Shown one piece after another: positions 55,959-64,000 of a DNA stretch of 64,000 bases. Positions within the stretch are counted from its first letter, which is position 1, and each line of letters opens with the position of its first letter. Made by a program: the position numbers and the translations under genes. A model generated the notes under the pieces. The model ran no database searches and had not been told where the DNA came from. It saw only the letters and a program-made list of their open reading frames with translations. Origin of the DNA: Paucimonas lemoignei (lineage in GTDB: Bacteria; Pseudomonadota; Gammaproteobacteria; Burkholderiales; Burkholderiaceae_D); NCBI RefSeq assembly GCF_004342585.1, contig NZ_SLZQ01000014.1, positions 1 to 64,000 of the forward strand, read 5' to 3'.

Positions 55959-58796
55959 TTAACCAGTATTGCGCAAGCCCGCAGCCACCCCGTTAATTGA
56001 CAAATGTATGCCGCGATGTACCCGTGCGTCAATCTTTTCCGGTTTGCCTGCAACAGCACGATGCCGTTTAATCAACTCGACCTGCAGGTGATTGAGCGGG
56101 TCAAGGTAGGCGAAGCGGTTCTTGATCGAGCGCGCCAGCAAGGGATTCTCGGCCAGTCGCTCCGATTGCCCGGTGATTTTTGCCAGGCAGGCAACCGTCT
56201 GCTCATGCTCTTCGACGATGCGCGTGAATACCGCCTTGCGCAGTTTTTTATCGGCTACCAGTTCGGCATAACGCGAGGCTACGGCAAGATCGGTTTTCGC
56301 CAGCACCATGTCCATGTTGGACAGCAGCGTGGCAAAGAAAGGCCATTGCTGAACCATTCCTCGCAGGGTGGCGAGCCTGGAGGTCTTGGAGCTGGGGCCA
56401 TCCTCCAGCCACGACGCTACCGCGCTGCCGAAGCCGTACCAGCCTGGCAGCAGCAGGCGGCACTGTCCCCATGAAAAGCCCCAGGGGATGGCGCGTAAAT
56501 CCTCGATGCGACGACTGGCCTTGCGCGATGCCGGGCGCGAGCCGATATTCAGCTCGGCGATTTCAGCGATCGGCGTGGCGGCGAAGAAGTAATCGGTAAA
56601 GCCGGGCGTCTCGTACACCAGCGCACGATAGGCGCGATACGCGCGCTCCGACAGTTCTTCCATGACGGCTTCGAATTTGGCCAGCTGAGCCGATTGCTGC
56701 GGATCGTCGGAGTGCGGCAGCAGGCTGGCTTCCAGGGTTGCCGCCACCAGCAGCTCCAGGTTGCGCCGGCCGATTTCCGGATTGGAGAACTTGGAGGCGA
56801 TGATTTCACCCTGTTCGGTCAGGCGGATCTGGCCATTGACGGTGCCCGGCGGCTGGGCCAGGATCGCTTCATAGCTGGGCCCGCCGCCGCGCCCCACTGT
56901 GCCGCCGCGGCCATGGAAGAGACGCAGCGTGACGCCGTGACGGGCAAACAGTTCCACCAGGCGTGTTTCAGCCTTGTACAGCTCCCAGTTCGATGTCAGG
57001 AATCCGCCATCCTTGTTGGAATCGGAATACCCCAGCATGACTTCCTGCAGCATGCCGCGACGCTTCACCAGCTGCTTCACCAGCGGTTGCGCCAGCCATT
57101 GCTCCATGATGTCGGCGGCATGGCGCAGATCGGGAATGGTCTCGAACAGCGGGATCACCATCAGTTCCTGGCCGACGCTGTCGTGGCGCAGCAGGCCGGA
57201 TTCCCTTTGCAAGACCAGTACTTCCAGCATGTCCGACAGGGTTTCCGTGTGCGAGATGATGTAGTTGCGGATGGCGCGTTCGCCGTAGCGGCTGCGGATT
57301 TCGCGCGCGGTGCGCATGACTTCCAGTTCCGCAGCGGTTTCATCCGAATAGCGCAGGTAGGGGGTGTAGAGCAGGCGCGGCTGTGCCAGCTCGGCCAGCA
57401 AGAGTTTCACTTTCTCTTCTTCGCCGAGACCTGCATAGTCCGCGGCGACGCCTGCCCGGGCAAACAGCTCGGCCAGCACGCGCTCGTGCACGTCCGAACT
57501 CTGGCGCATGTCGAGCGTGGCGAGATGGAAGCCGAATATTTCGGTAGCGCGGCGCAGCGCGGCCAGACGCGGCTTGATCAGCGCTGTGCCGTGGTGCGAG
57601 CGCAGCGAATCACTCAGGACTTGCAGGTCGCGCGTGAATTCGTCAACGTCCGCGTAGGGTGCCGCCGGCGCGACCTCCCGCAGCGGGATTTCGCCGGCGC
57701 CCAGCAGGCGCGCAGTGGCAGCCAGCCGCGCATAGATGCCGACCAGCGCGCGCCGGTACGGCTCATCCTGCCGGTGCGGCGAGGTGTCGGACGATGCTTC
57801 CGCCAGGGCTTGCAGCTCCGAGCTCACATCGACCAGCAGCGTCGAAATCGACAGTTCCGCGCCCAGCGCATGGCACTGTTCCAGGTAGAAGTCCAGGATA
57901 GTGGTGGATTGCCGCTTCAAGGCATGCCGCATGGTGCCGGCGTTGACATTCGGATTGCCGTCCCTGTCACCGCCGATCCAGCTGCCCATCTGCATGAAAG
58001 GCGGCAGCGCCTTCGAGCCGGCGCGTGGCTTGCGGCCATGCCGCTGGTCGAGCTCATCCTCGATGTCCTGGTAAAGGCCAGGCAATTCATGCAGGAAGGT
58101 GATGCGATAGTAAGACAGGGCATTTTCGATTTCATCGGCTACCGTCAGCTTGTTGTAGCGAAGCATGCGCGTTTGCCAGAGGGTGGCGACTTTGGCGCGC
58201 AGCATTTCCGTGTTGGCCGCCTGTTCGCGCGGCGTCAATTGCCGGTCTCGCTCGGCCAGCAACTTGGCGATGGCGTGTTCGGCATCGAGAATACTCTTGC
58301 GCTGGACTTCCGTCGGGTGGGCGGTCAGCACCGGGCTGATCAGTGCGCGGTCGAAGAATTGGCGCACTTTGCCGGCGCCGATGCCGGTGGCATCCAGGCG
58401 ATCCAGCGCCAATGCCACACTGCCCGGTTGCGACGCCGAGCCTGCCAGCAGATGGGCGCGACGACGGCGGATGTGATGCTGATCCTCGGCGATATTGGCC
58501 AGGTGGGAGAAGTAGGAAAACGCCCGCACCACGGAAATCGTCTGGTCGCGCGTCAGTTTTTTCAGGAGACGGTCCAGGTCGGCGGCAGCCTGGGCGTCGG
58601 ATTCTCGGCGAAAGCGCACCGCAGTCTGGCGGATGGTTTCCACCACGTTGAAGACGGCTTCGCCTTCCTGTTCGCGCAAGACGTCGCCAAGCAGGCGGCC
58701 CAGCAGGCGAATATCTTCCTTGAGCGGCTCATCCTTGTCGGATGCCGATTGAGTCGAGCGAATGAAGCGAGCAGGGCGTGATATGGATTTAGGCAT
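55959..58796 (-). CDS. ppc: Phosphoenolpyruvate carboxylase
   Basis: Ppc carboxylates phosphoenolpyruvate to oxaloacetate, refilling the TCA cycle. The 945-residue protein has the catalytic histidine region [28 protein letters not shown], and [22 protein letters not shown] with the catalytic lysine. The glycine loop is [14 protein letters not shown]. The C-terminus is LRNTG, matching the family's NTG end. I use the ATG at 58796; a GTG at 58814 would add six residues. It is divergent from hemC. Confidence 0.96.
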   Translation of the reverse strand: MPKSISRPARFIRSTQSASDKDEPLKEDIRLLGRLLGDVLREQEGEAVFNVVETIRQTAVRFRRESDAQAAADLDRLLKKLTRDQTISVVRAFSYFSHLANIAEDQHHIRRRRAHLLAGSASQPGSVALALDRLDATGIGAGKVRQFFDRALISPVLTAHPTEVQRKSILDAEHAIAKLLAERDRQLTPREQAANTEMLRAKVATLWQTRMLRYNKLTVADEIENALSYYRITFLHELPGLYQDIEDELDQRHGRKPRAGSKALPPFMQMGSWIGGDRDGNPNVNAGTMRHALKRQSTTILDFYLEQCHALGAELSISTLLVDVSSELQALAEASSDTSPHRQDEPYRRALVGIYARLAATARLLGAGEIPLREVAPAAPYADVDEFTRDLQVLSDSLRSHHGTALIKPRLAALRRATEIFGFHLATLDMRQSSDVHERVLAELFARAGVAADYAGLGEEEKVKLLLAELAQPRLLYTPYLRYSDETAAELEVMRTAREIRSRYGERAIRNYIISHTETLSDMLEVLVLQRESGLLRHDSVGQELMVIPLFETIPDLRHAADIMEQWLAQPLVKQLVKRRGMLQEVMLGYSDSNKDGGFLTSNWELYKAETRLVELFARHGVTLRLFHGRGGTVGRGGGPSYEAILAQPPGTVNGQIRLTEQGEIIASKFSNPEIGRRNLELLVAATLEASLLPHSDDPQQSAQLAKFEAVMEELSERAYRAYRALVYETPGFTDYFFAATPIAEIAELNIGSRPASRKASRRIEDLRAIPWGFSWGQCRLLLPGWYGFGSAVASWLEDGPSSKTSRLATLRGMVQQWPFFATLLSNMDMVLAKTDLAVASRYAELVADKKLRKAVFTRIVEEHEQTVACLAKITGQSERLAENPLLARSIKNRFAYLDPLNHLQVELIKRHRAVAGKPEKIDARVHRGIHLSINGVAAGLRNTG

Positions 58797-58938
58797 GGCG
58801 TTGACGGTAATCACTATTTATGACCAGTGGATCCGGCTTGTGGCCGAGTCTGGCGTAGGGGGCATGATAAAATCTCGCGCAAGCTTATCTATGCCGCGCG
58901 ATCTGTCCGGCGGTATCGTTTTTATTTGGGAAGTCCTG

Positions 58939-59886
58939 GTGTCGAAATCTCCTGTTCCTTCGAAATTGATCATCGCTTCACGGGAAAGCCGGCTGGCGAT
59001 GTGGCAAGCCGAACACGTTCGCGCGCGGCTGTTGGCATTATATCCACAGTGTAACGTTGAAATTCTTGGCATGACAACGCGCGGCGACCAAATTCTTGAT
59101 CGTACCCTGTCCAAGGTCGGCGGCAAGGGGCTGTTCGTCAAGGAACTGGAAGTGGCCATGGCCGAAGGCCGTGCCGATCTGGCGGTACATTCGCTCAAGG
59201 ACGTGCCGATGGAATTGCCCGAAGGGTTCGAGCTGGCCGCCGTGCTGGAACGCGAGGATCCGCGCGATGCCTTCGTCTCCAACGATTTCGCCTCGCTCGA
59301 TGAATTGCCGGCTGGTGCCGTCGTCGGCACCAGCAGCCTGCGTCGCCAGGCCCTGATTTCCGCGCGCTATCCGCATCTCGTCATCAAGCCATTGCGCGGC
59401 AATCTCGATACCCGCCTTGGAAAACTCGACCGTGGCGAATATGCCGCCATCATCCTGGCTGCAGCCGGCCTGAAACGTCTTGGCCTGCCGCAGCGCATCC
59501 GCGCCGTGATCGAGCCTGAGCAAAGCCTGCCGGCACCGGGGCAGGGCGCCATGGCCATCGAGATTCCGGCGGGACGTCCGGAGTTGCGCGAGCTGCTGGC
59601 GCCGCTGAATCATGCCGCAACTGCGCAGGCGGTGGCGGCCGAGCGCACGGTATCGCGGACCTTCGGCGGCAGTTGCCAGATTCCTCTGGCGGCATTCGCG
59701 ACCGTTAATGACGCCACCATGCACCTGCGTGCCATGGTGGCGACGCCGGACGGGAAGCGAGTCGCGACGGCAGATGCCAGCGGCGCGGCGGATGCGCCGG
59801 AAGCCCTGGGGCGCGAGGTGGCGATTGCTCTGCAGTCGCAGGATGCCGCTGCCATCCTGGCGGCGTGCGTCAACAACCCTGCCTGA
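58939..59886 (+). CDS. hemC: Porphobilinogen deaminase
   Basis: HemC (hydroxymethylbilane synthase) links four porphobilinogens. The 315-residue protein starts at GTG 58939 ([20 protein letters not shown]), with GGGA seven bases upstream. Longer readings to 58762 overlap ppc and do not fit the family. Family motifs are [34 protein letters not shown] and GSCQIPL with the cofactor-binding cysteine. It heads a tight hemC-hemD-hemX-hemY operon. Confidence 0.95.
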   Translation: MSKSPVPSKLIIASRESRLAMWQAEHVRARLLALYPQCNVEILGMTTRGDQILDRTLSKVGGKGLFVKELEVAMAEGRADLAVHSLKDVPMELPEGFELAAVLEREDPRDAFVSNDFASLDELPAGAVVGTSSLRRQALISARYPHLVIKPLRGNLDTRLGKLDRGEYAAIILAAAGLKRLGLPQRIRAVIEPEQSLPAPGQGAMAIEIPAGRPELRELLAPLNHAATAQAVAAERTVSRTFGGSCQIPLAAFATVNDATMHLRAMVATPDGKRVATADASGAADAPEALGREVAIALQSQDAAAILAACVNNPA

Positions 59887-60657
59887 ATGACCGGGCCTGT
59901 CGTCATCACGCGGCCGGCTGCGCAGGCCGATGCGCTGGCCACGGCGGTTGCCGCGCTGGGTCGCGAGGCGGTGCTGTTTCCCCTGCTTGAAATTCATCCC
60001 TTGCCTGACCCGGCGGCGCTGCGTGCTGCCCTGGCTGAACTGGAACGCTATGCGCTGGTTGCCTTCGTCAGTCCGAATGCCATCGATGCGGCATTTGCCC
60101 TACGCCCCCGCTGGCCGACTGGAATGTCGCTGGCGGTAGTGGGTGAGGGAAGTCGCAAGGCCTTGGCCAGGCATGGCGTCGACGATAGCAACGCCACCAT
60201 CCTGCGTCCCAGGGAAGGGGCGCGCAACGATTCGCAAGGATTGCTGGAAGTGCTCGATAAAGAAGCGCTGCGCGGCCGCGACGTGTTGCTTATCCGCGGC
60301 GAGACCGGGCGGGAATTGCTGGCCGATGAATTGCGCGCCGCCGGCGCCCATGTTTTTCCGGTGCCGGCCTACCGGCGTTGCGCACCGGTTCTGGATGCCG
60401 AGCACAGTGAGCGGCTGGAGAGCTTGCTCGATGCATCTGCAGACTGGCTCATCACCAGTTCGGAAGCCTTGCGGAACCTCGTGGAGCTGGTGCGGCAATT
60501 GCGCGGAGAGATCGGCGTCGTAAAAATGCAACAACAGCATGTGCTGCTGCCGCACGAGCGGATTGCAGAAACCGCACGGATACTGGGTTTTGTGAATATT
60601 ACCGAGACAAGGTCAGGCGACGAAGGTTTGCTTGCCGCGTTACAATCCTCATCATGA
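59887..60657 (+). CDS. hemD: Uroporphyrinogen-III synthase
   Basis: HemD cyclises and inverts ring D of hydroxymethylbilane to uroporphyrinogen III, the common precursor of heme, siroheme and B12. The 256-residue protein shows the weakly conserved family pattern VVITRPAAQADALA, VAFVSPNAIDAAF and RGRDVLLIRGETGRELL. It begins directly after the hemC stop and overlaps hemX by 4 nt, which supports translational coupling. The family is divergent, but context makes the call firm. Confidence 0.93.
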   Translation: MTGPVVITRPAAQADALATAVAALGREAVLFPLLEIHPLPDPAALRAALAELERYALVAFVSPNAIDAAFALRPRWPTGMSLAVVGEGSRKALARHGVDDSNATILRPREGARNDSQGLLEVLDKEALRGRDVLLIRGETGRELLADELRAAGAHVFPVPAYRRCAPVLDAEHSERLESLLDASADWLITSSEALRNLVELVRQLRGEIGVVKMQQQHVLLPHERIAETARILGFVNITETRSGDEGLLAALQSSS

Positions 60658-61817
60658 ACGAACTGCCTTCTTCCCATTCCGAATCCATGCCGCGCCCGGA
60701 GTCTACAACGGGCGCCGCAGCCGCGCCTGCAGGTGCTGTGCCGTCTGCTGGCGCTCCAGCCGCTTCCCGCACCGGCATGCAGCGACTGCTGCCGCTGGCA
60801 CTGCTGATATTGGCCGTGCTGCTGGCGGCGCAGTGGTGGACTACCCGTAAGGAACTGCATAGCTTGCGTTCCACCCTGGCGCAGCGCCTGCAGAGCGGCG
60901 AAGCCCTGAATACCGAAACCCGCTTGCTGGCCAAGGCGGCGCAGGAAACTTCCAAGGAATTGCAAGCCAAGGTCAATGTCCTGGAAAACAAGCAGACCGA
61001 GGCGCAAAGCCAGCAGGTGGCGCTTGAGCAGCTATACCAGGAACTGGCGCACAATCGCGATGAATGGGCACTGTCCGAAATCGAACAGGTGCTGTCCACG
61101 GCCAGCCAGCAATTGCAGCTGGCCGGTAACGTTCCCGGCGCCCTGATCGCATTGCAGAATGCCGACCGGCTGCTGTCGCGTTCCGACAAGGCGCAATTCA
61201 TCACCATCCGCCGCGCAATTGCGCGCGACCAGGAAAAACTCAAGTCACTGCCGATCGTCGATGTCACCGGCATGGCGCTGCGCCTGGATAGCGTGATCGG
61301 GCAAGTCGATGCTCTGCCGCTTTTGTCGGATGAGAAACCCGCCGTGCCGGCGACCCAGCCAAAGAATGCGCGCGTCAAGCAGTCCAAGTCCGTGGCTGCG
61401 TTCGGACTGGCCGCGCCAGCCGACACGTCAAACGACTGGATGACCGTGGCGCGTAACAAATGGGATAGCTGGAGCAATGAGATCTGGGTGGAATTAAAAC
61501 AGCTCGTTCGCGTGCGTGAAGTCGCCACGCCGGATGCCTTGCTGCTGTCTCCCACCCAGGCTTTCTATGCACGCGAAAATCTCAAGCTGCGCCTGTTGAG
61601 CGCGCGCCTGGCGCTCCTGTCGCGCAACGAGTCGGCATTCCGCAACGATATCCTTGCCGCCCAGGACACCATCGTCCGGTATTTCGATACCGGCGCCAAG
61701 CAAACCCAGACCGCTCAAGCGCTGTTGAAGCAGATTCAGAACAGTAATCTGTCGATCGAAATGCCGACGCTGGCTGACAGCCTGAATGCGGTGCGAAACT
61801 ATAAAGCTACGCCATAA
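60654..61817 (+). CDS. hemX: HemX-like membrane protein
   Basis: This is a 387-residue HemX homologue. A Pro/Ala-rich cytoplasmic N-terminus is followed by a single membrane helix (residues about 40-58), a coiled-coil stretch (LRSTLAQRLQSGEALNTETRLL... to about 140) and a periplasmic helical domain. Proteobacterial HemX is often annotated as a uroporphyrinogen methyltransferase, but the catalytic motifs are absent, so it is likely an accessory or scaffolding protein. It overlaps hemD and hemY. Confidence 0.9.
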   Translation: MNELPSSHSESMPRPESTTGAAAAPAGAVPSAGAPAASRTGMQRLLPLALLILAVLLAAQWWTTRKELHSLRSTLAQRLQSGEALNTETRLLAKAAQETSKELQAKVNVLENKQTEAQSQQVALEQLYQELAHNRDEWALSEIEQVLSTASQQLQLAGNVPGALIALQNADRLLSRSDKAQFITIRRAIARDQEKLKSLPIVDVTGMALRLDSVIGQVDALPLLSDEKPAVPATQPKNARVKQSKSVAAFGLAAPADTSNDWMTVARNKWDSWSNEIWVELKQLVRVREVATPDALLLSPTQAFYARENLKLRLLSARLALLSRNESAFRNDILAAQDTIVRYFDTGAKQTQTAQALLKQIQNSNLSIEMPTLADSLNAVRNYKATP

Positions 61818-63043
61818 TGCGATTCTTTCTCTGGCTACTTTTCATCTTTGCCGCGGCGGTCGGCCTGGCCGCGGTGGCGCGCTTCAATCCGGGTAATGTG
61901 GTGTTCTTTTATCCGCCGTACCGGATCGACCTGTCGCTGAATTTCTTCCTGCTGCTGGCGGGCTTGCTGTTTTTCCTGATGTATTACGCGCTCAAGGCAC
62001 TCAGTGTCACCATGAAGATGCCGCAGCGCGTCGCCGCATACCGCCGCGACAAACGCGAACGTGAAAGCAACAAGGCATTGCGCGATGCGCTCAAGGCTTT
62101 GCTGGAAGGCCGCTTCGGCCATGCGGAAAAAGCCGCCAAGCGAGCAGCCGGTTCTGAAGAAAACGCCGGACTGGCAGCACTGATCGGCGCCCAGGCCGCG
62201 CACCGGCTTGACCAGGCGGCGCGCCGCGATCAATGGCTCGCCCAGATTTCGGACAATCCTTCCCTGAGGACAGCGCGGCTCATGACCAGTCTCGAACTCA
62301 TGGTGGATGGTCGCGAACCCGATACGGCGCTGGCTGCGGTTGATGAACTCAATGCCAGCGGCACCCGCCACATTCATGCCTTGCGGCTGGCGCTCAAGGC
62401 CAACCAGCAGGCGCAGAATTGGCCCGAGGTGGTGCGGCTGGTGCGCGTGCTCGACAAGCATAAGGCGCTGCATCCGGCGCTGTCGCGCCGCTTGCGCGAG
62501 ATGGCCTACGAGGCGCTGTTGTCGGGCAAGATGCTGGATGCGGAATCGATCCGCCGCACCTGGGCCGACGTGCCCGCCGCCGACAAGGTGCAGCCGCAGG
62601 TGGCATGTCATGCCGCCACTACATTCATCAGGTGCGGGCTGGCAGACGAGGCGCGCACGATTCTGGAAAAAGCCCTGGCGGCCGAGTGGGACGAACGCCT
62701 GATCCGCGTCTATCGCCGCACTGCAGCCGCAGAAGGTTCGCCCGAACTTATTGCGCAGATCGAACGCTGCGAAGAATGGCAAGCCAAACGACCTGGCGAT
62801 GCCGAACTGACGCTGACGCTGGGCACGCTCTGCCTGAAACAGAAGTTATGGGGCAAGGCCCAGCGCTTCCTGGAGCAAGCCCTGGCCGACGCCGACGATA
62901 CGTCGATCGTGCGTGAAGCTCACCTCAAGCTGGCGCAGATGCATGAAGCCTTGGGCCAGGAAGAGCTTGCGCAATCGCATTACCGTCAGTGCGCACTGGC
63001 GGGCATGCTGAGTGGTACGCCTGCCGAGCTCCAGACCTTATAA
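61817..63043 (+). CDS. hemY: HemY-like inner-membrane TPR protein
   Basis: This 408-residue protein has two N-terminal membrane helices (residues about 3-22 and 41-62), then a tetratricopeptide-like helical domain (for example ELTLTLGTLCLKQKLWGKAQ). Its reading starts on the last base of the hemX stop. It is not the protoporphyrinogen oxidase called HemY in Bacillus; this proteobacterial HemY is thought to aid late heme synthesis and its exact role is unsettled. It closes the hem operon. Confidence 0.91.
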   Translation: MRFFLWLLFIFAAAVGLAAVARFNPGNVVFFYPPYRIDLSLNFFLLLAGLLFFLMYYALKALSVTMKMPQRVAAYRRDKRERESNKALRDALKALLEGRFGHAEKAAKRAAGSEENAGLAALIGAQAAHRLDQAARRDQWLAQISDNPSLRTARLMTSLELMVDGREPDTALAAVDELNASGTRHIHALRLALKANQQAQNWPEVVRLVRVLDKHKALHPALSRRLREMAYEALLSGKMLDAESIRRTWADVPAADKVQPQVACHAATTFIRCGLADEARTILEKALAAEWDERLIRVYRRTAAAEGSPELIAQIERCEEWQAKRPGDAELTLTLGTLCLKQKLWGKAQRFLEQALADADDTSIVREAHLKLAQMHEALGQEELAQSHYRQCALAGMLSGTPAELQTL

Positions 63044-63082
63044 TCCGTATTGTTTTGTTAATTTCATCCAAGAGAAAGCACC

Positions 63083-63625
63083 ATGAGTCTGAGTAACGTT
63101 CCCGCCGGCCGGGATTTGCCGAATGATTTCAACGTCGTCATCGAAATCCCGATGAATGCCGATCCGATCAAATACGAAGTCGACAAGGAAACCGGCGCTA
63201 TTTTCGTTGACCGTTTCATGGGAACGGCCATGCACTATCCCTGCAACTACGGCTATGTTCCGCAAACCATCGCCGGCGATGGCGATCCGGTTGACGTCCT
63301 GGTGATCACGCCGTTCCCGCTGATCCCGGGCGTGGTGGTGCGCTGCCGCGCCATCGGCGTGCTGAAGATGAAGGATGAAGGCGGCGAAGACGCCAAGGTG
63401 CTGGCTGTGCCGGTCGATAAGATCCTGCCGATTTACACCCACTGGCAGAGGCCGGAAGACATCAACGATCTGCGCCTGCAGCAAATCCAGCACTTCTTCG
63501 AGCACTACAAGGATCTGGAAAAAGGCAAGTGGGTCAAGGTGGAAGGCTGGGGTGGTCCCGATGATGCCAAGGCAGAAATCCTGTCCGGCGCAGAAAACTA
63601 CAAGAAGGAAGCAGGCAAGGCATAA
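63083..63625 (+). CDS. ppa: Inorganic pyrophosphatase
   Basis: This soluble family I enzyme hydrolyses pyrophosphate to phosphate in the cytoplasm. The 180-residue protein has the metal-binding cluster [13 protein letters not shown] with its aspartates. NYGYVPQT and KYEVDKETG are also family motifs. Length is typical. A ribosome site AAGAGAAAG lies upstream. A terminator follows 20 nt after the stop. Confidence 0.97.
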   Translation: MSLSNVPAGRDLPNDFNVVIEIPMNADPIKYEVDKETGAIFVDRFMGTAMHYPCNYGYVPQTIAGDGDPVDVLVITPFPLIPGVVVRCRAIGVLKMKDEGGEDAKVLAVPVDKILPIYTHWQRPEDINDLRLQQIQHFFEHYKDLEKGKWVKVEGWGGPDDAKAEILSGAENYKKEAGKA

Positions 63626-63647
63626 GCCGCAACGCCGCATTGCTGAC

Positions 63648-63678
63648 AAAAGCGCACACAGGTTGTGCGCTTTTTTTA
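63648..63678. terminator. Rho-independent terminator after ppa
   Basis: AAAAGCGCACA pairs with TGTGCGCTTTT over a 5-nt loop, followed by T's. Confidence 0.9.
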
Positions 63679-63788
63679 TAAATAATGTCACAGCGCGACA
63701 AAATCGCTATCCGGCTGTTGTTCGGGCTACCCGAATCCAGTAGATTAGAGAGACGATAAAACATCGCCGGACTCCGGTTGTGGATCCG

Positions 63789-64000
63789 ATGCGAATGGAC
63801 AAAAAGGTATTAGCTGTGGCGAACCACACCGGGGAGACAAGAGCCGCTTCTGCGCAACTTGTACAAGACAGAGATGAATTGACTGCAGTGCGCGAAGAAT
63901 TGCTGGACAAGATCAGCGCCAATGGCAACCTGCCGGCTCTGGGAAGTTCGGTGTCACGGGTGGTGCAGATGGCCTCATCGGATGATGAAGCCGTGCGCAG
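63789..64000 (+). CDS. HDOD-domain protein (5' part, runs off the window)
   Basis: An open frame from ATG 63789 continues to the window end, giving about 70 residues. After a ~40-residue charged leader it reads LLDKISANGNLPALGSSVSR with VVQMASSDDEAVR next. This matches the start of an HDOD domain, seen in signalling and stress proteins (inference from a short stretch). In-frame alternatives are the ATG at 63795 and a GTG a few codons later with AAAAAGG upstream. The rest of the protein, including any kinase or GGDEF part, is outside the window. Confidence 0.65.
   Translation, partial: MRMDKKVLAVANHTGETRAASAQLVQDRDELTAVREELLDKISANGNLPALGSSVSRVVQMASSDDEAVR

Noticed and set aside
56694-58781. 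695-codon frame antisense to ppc
   Set aside because: ppc motifs on the minus strand are complete; the antisense translation is Gln/His/Arg-rich and featureless.

Overview
The window looks like ordinary chromosome of a betaproteobacterium of the order Burkholderiales, most likely family Oxalobacteraceae (a Herminiimonas/Herbaspirillum/Collimonas-type organism). That placement is inferred from the families present and their order: the hemC-D-X-Y cluster divergent from ppc, DUF3460 next to scpA, earP followed by efp, an AlgZ/AlgR-type pair beside argH, a CysB-type regulator beside an APS-reductase sulfate cluster, and twin-arginine TRAP binding proteins. No insertion sequence, prophage, integrase, CRISPR array or rRNA gene was seen. 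Nearly all genes are intact and tightly packed, with many 1-13 nt overlaps.

Layout. 1-5.9 kb: the tail of an unidentified gene, a duplicated DUF2061-like membrane protein, pepA-xthA on the minus strand, and divergent lptF-lptG-cbiX. 6.0-14.0 kb: a sulfur assimilation block read leftward (TauE/SafE-type exporter, cysI, DUF934, cysH, cysD, cysN, cobA) with a divergent CysB-type regulator; cobA and the convergent cbiX supply siroheme precursors for CysI. 14.0-17.5 kb: two unrecognised small proteins and an isolated cheZ-cheA pair. 17.7-23.8 kb: a cobalamin riboswitch followed by btuB-btuF-btuC-btuD and a second FecE-type ATPase. 23.8-29.5 kb: a MukBEF-like condensin operon (mksF-mksE-mksB, no nuclease gene) divergent from a lone ParA-type ATPase. 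29.6-35.9 kb: a leftward run metG, GNAT, sulP, DUF3460, scpA, panC. 36.1-43.2 kb: mrp, gltX, tRNA-Ala(GGC), tRNA-Glu(TTC), earP, efp, a bactofilin and purU. 43.3-46.8 kb: a carboxylesterase, mogA, darP, and divergent pmbA. 46.9-51.7 kb: two tandem TRAP substrate-binding proteins converging on the dctQ-dctM permease genes. 52-55.9 kb: argH, the AlgZ/AlgR-like two-component pair, and a small Ala/Pro-rich protein. 56-64 kb: ppc, divergent hemC-hemD-hemX-hemY, ppa, and the start of an HDOD-domain protein.

Functional links. Sulfate reduction (APS to sulfite to sulfide), siroheme synthesis, tetrapyrrole synthesis (hemCD) and B12 uptake form a tetrapyrrole/sulfur theme. EarP and EF-P with Arg32 form a complete arginine-rhamnosylation pair. 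Two kleisin-type chromosome-organising systems, MksBEF and ScpA, lie within 8 kb.

Most of the window is conserved housekeeping DNA. The features most worth a second look are the nuclease-less MksBEF locus with its divergent ParA, the stand-alone CheZ-CheA pair whose kinase appears to lack the CheY-binding P2 domain, the duplicated TRAP binding proteins with a shared upstream motif, the unrecognised small proteins after cysB, and several strong intergenic hairpins. I did not find a clearly undescribed multi-gene system.
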